This document shows positions 4,468 to 5,437 of a stretch of DNA of 5,437 nt, in pieces. How positions within the stretch are numbered: the stretch's first letter is position 1; each line of letters opens with the position of its first letter. The position numbers were made by a program, and so were the translations under genes. The notes beneath the pieces were generated by a model. It was not told the origin of the DNA. It saw only the letters and a list, made by a program, of their open reading frames with translations, and searched no databases. The DNA is from Spirochaeta sp. (lineage in GTDB: Bacteria; Spirochaetota; Spirochaetia; Spirochaetales_E; Spirochaetaceae_B): assembly GCA_030590585.1 (NCBI GenBank), contig JAUUYD010000190.1, positions 1-5,437 of the forward strand, written 5' to 3'.

Positions 4468-5437
4468 ATGAAAAAAGGTTTCCTGGTAGGAGCGGCTATC
4501 GCATTGATTCTACTGACGCCATCATTTGTTTTTGCCGGCGGTGGGTCGGATGCAGGTGACGACGTGTATGAAATTGCAACAGTCGTAAAAATCACTGGTA
4601 TTCCCTGGTTTAACCGTATGGAAGTCGGTGTTAACCGGGCCGCGGAAGAACTTGGCGTGAATTCATACCAGATTGGTCCTGCGGATGCGGATCCCGCCCA
4701 GCAGGTCCGAATGGTAGAAGATCTCATCAGTAAAGGCGTTGATGCTATCTGTGTTACCCCGAACGATGCGACGGCATTGGAACCGGTATACAACCGTGCA
4801 AGGGATGCGGGTATCATCATTATTACTCATGAGTCCCCGGATCAGAAGGGTAAAGACTTTGATATTGAGCTGATTGATAATGAGAACTTCGGCCGGCATC
4901 ATTGGGACATGCTTGCCAAGTATATGGGCGAGTCCGGTCAGTTTGCGGTTTTCGTCGGTTCTCTCACAGTTCCACTGCACAATCTCTGGGCTGATGTTGG
5001 AATGGCTTATGCTGCCGACAAGTATCCGGGAATGGAGCTGGTAACCGAACGTATTCCCTGCGGTGAAGATCAGGAACTTTCCAAGCAGCGTACACTCGAG
5101 CTTCTCCAGGCTTACCCCGATCTTAAGGGCATTGTCGGCTTCGGCAGCCTGGGACCTCCGGGAGCGGCTCAGGCACTTCGTGAAAAGGGCTTGATAGTGG
5201 AAGTTTCGGTGGTTGGAACGGTACTTCCCGCTCATGCTGCCCAATATCTGAAAGACGGCTCCATGGATCACGGTATCCTCTGGGATCCGGGCGATGCCGG
5301 ATTTGCCATGACCTGGGTTGCCCTCCAGTTGCTGGAAGGGAAGACAATCAAGGACGGTATGATGGTACCGGGTATGGGGAAAGTCGTAATTAACGGCGAT
5401 GTCATCAAGGTAGATGCCATGATCGATATCACCGGGG
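4468..5437 (+). CDS. LsrB/RhaS-type periplasmic sugar-binding protein of an ABC transporter (3' end cut by window edge)
   Basis: Secreted solute receptor of the periplasmic-binding-protein type I sugar family, presenting a small carbohydrate to an ABC importer. The first 323 residues are visible; LsrB is about 340, so only a short C-terminus is missing. Residues 1-23 form a signal peptide (Lys2-Lys3, hydrophobic core, cleavage after VFA before GGGSD). There is no lipobox cysteine. The mature part has the family pattern: start of strand 1 with Lys41, DPAQQV (75-80), GVDAICVTPND (90-100), GIIIITHESP (115-124), LTVPLHNLW (166-174), and GPPGAAQA (229-236). Against LsrB, Lys41, Pro231 and Ala233 appear to keep AI-2-contacting positions, the first Asp is Glu122, and the Asp-Gln pair is Leu170-His171, so the ligand may not be AI-2. 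GGAGG at 4457-4461, six bases upstream, fixes the ATG. Divergent from the catabolic operon; transporter ATPase and permease genes are expected just downstream, outside the window. Confidence 0.92.
   Translation, partial: MKKGFLVGAAIALILLTPSFVFAGGGSDAGDDVYEIATVVKITGIPWFNRMEVGVNRAAEELGVNSYQIGPADADPAQQVRMVEDLISKGVDAICVTPNDATALEPVYNRARDAGIIIITHESPDQKGKDFDIELIDNENFGRHHWDMLAKYMGESGQFAVFVGSLTVPLHNLWADVGMAYAADKYPGMELVTERIPCGEDQELSKQRTLELLQAYPDLKGIVGFGSLGPPGAAQALREKGLIVEVSVVGTVLPAHAAQYLKDGSMDHGILWDPGDAGFAMTWVALQLLEGKTIKDGMMVPGMGKVVINGDVIKVDAMIDITG

Noticed and set aside
4353..4820. 155-codon minus-strand frame covering the receptor 5' part and the gap
   Set aside because: It crosses the receptor's ribosome binding site and start codon, overlaps a verified gene antisense, and shows no domain.
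4663..5271. 202-codon minus-strand frame opposite the receptor gene
   Set aside because: The plus-strand frame has a signal peptide, ribosome binding site and family motifs; the antisense frame has no recognisable features.

Overview
The window is an ordinary-GC bacterial chromosome segment with two divergent transcription units separated by an AT-rich regulatory gap. There are no RNA genes, insertion sequences or CRISPR repeats. The best guess at origin is a free-living anaerobic spirochaete (Spirochaetales). The main clue is the solute-binding protein's signal peptide, which ends in a VFA-GGGSD type junction common in spirochaete binding proteins. The C_GCAxxG_C_C family protein, typical of anaerobes, also fits. 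A clostridial-type Firmicute cannot be excluded from sequence alone.

Minus strand (read right to left from about 4150 to the left edge): a five-gene operon encodes an SDR oxidoreductase, a cysteine-rich C_GCAxxG_C_C family protein, an LsrF-type class I aldolase/thiolase, a zinc-dependent class II (fuculose-phosphate type) aldolase, and an FGGY carbohydrate kinase cut by the left edge. The last four genes lie 2-4 nt apart, and their Shine-Dalgarno sequences sit inside the end of the preceding gene. The gap between the first two genes is 37 nt. A promoter-like TTGACA-16-GATAAT lies upstream of the SDR gene.

Gap, 4064-4467: AT-rich, with no convincing gene. It holds the minus-strand promoter, two perfect 10-bp palindromes, a 6-bp inverted repeat with a 9-nt spacer, and an inverted pair of TATTGTAACA. 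This is a plausible operator region for a regulator encoded outside the window.

Plus strand: a secreted LsrB/RhaS-type periplasmic sugar-binding protein runs off the right edge. It is probably the first gene of an ABC transporter operon.

Taken together this looks like an uptake and breakdown locus for a sugar, sugar alcohol or AI-2-like small carbohydrate: capture, oxidation (SDR), phosphorylation (kinase), then C-C cleavage, probably to DHAP plus a two- or three-carbon product. Parts resemble the AI-2 Lsr system (LsrF, LsrB), but the kinase is xylulokinase-like rather than LsrK-like, two of the AI-2-contacting positions in the binding protein appear replaced, no LsrG is visible, and a second aldolase plus a cysteine-rich redox-type protein are added. 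The substrate cannot be read from the sequence, which makes this the most interesting part of the window.
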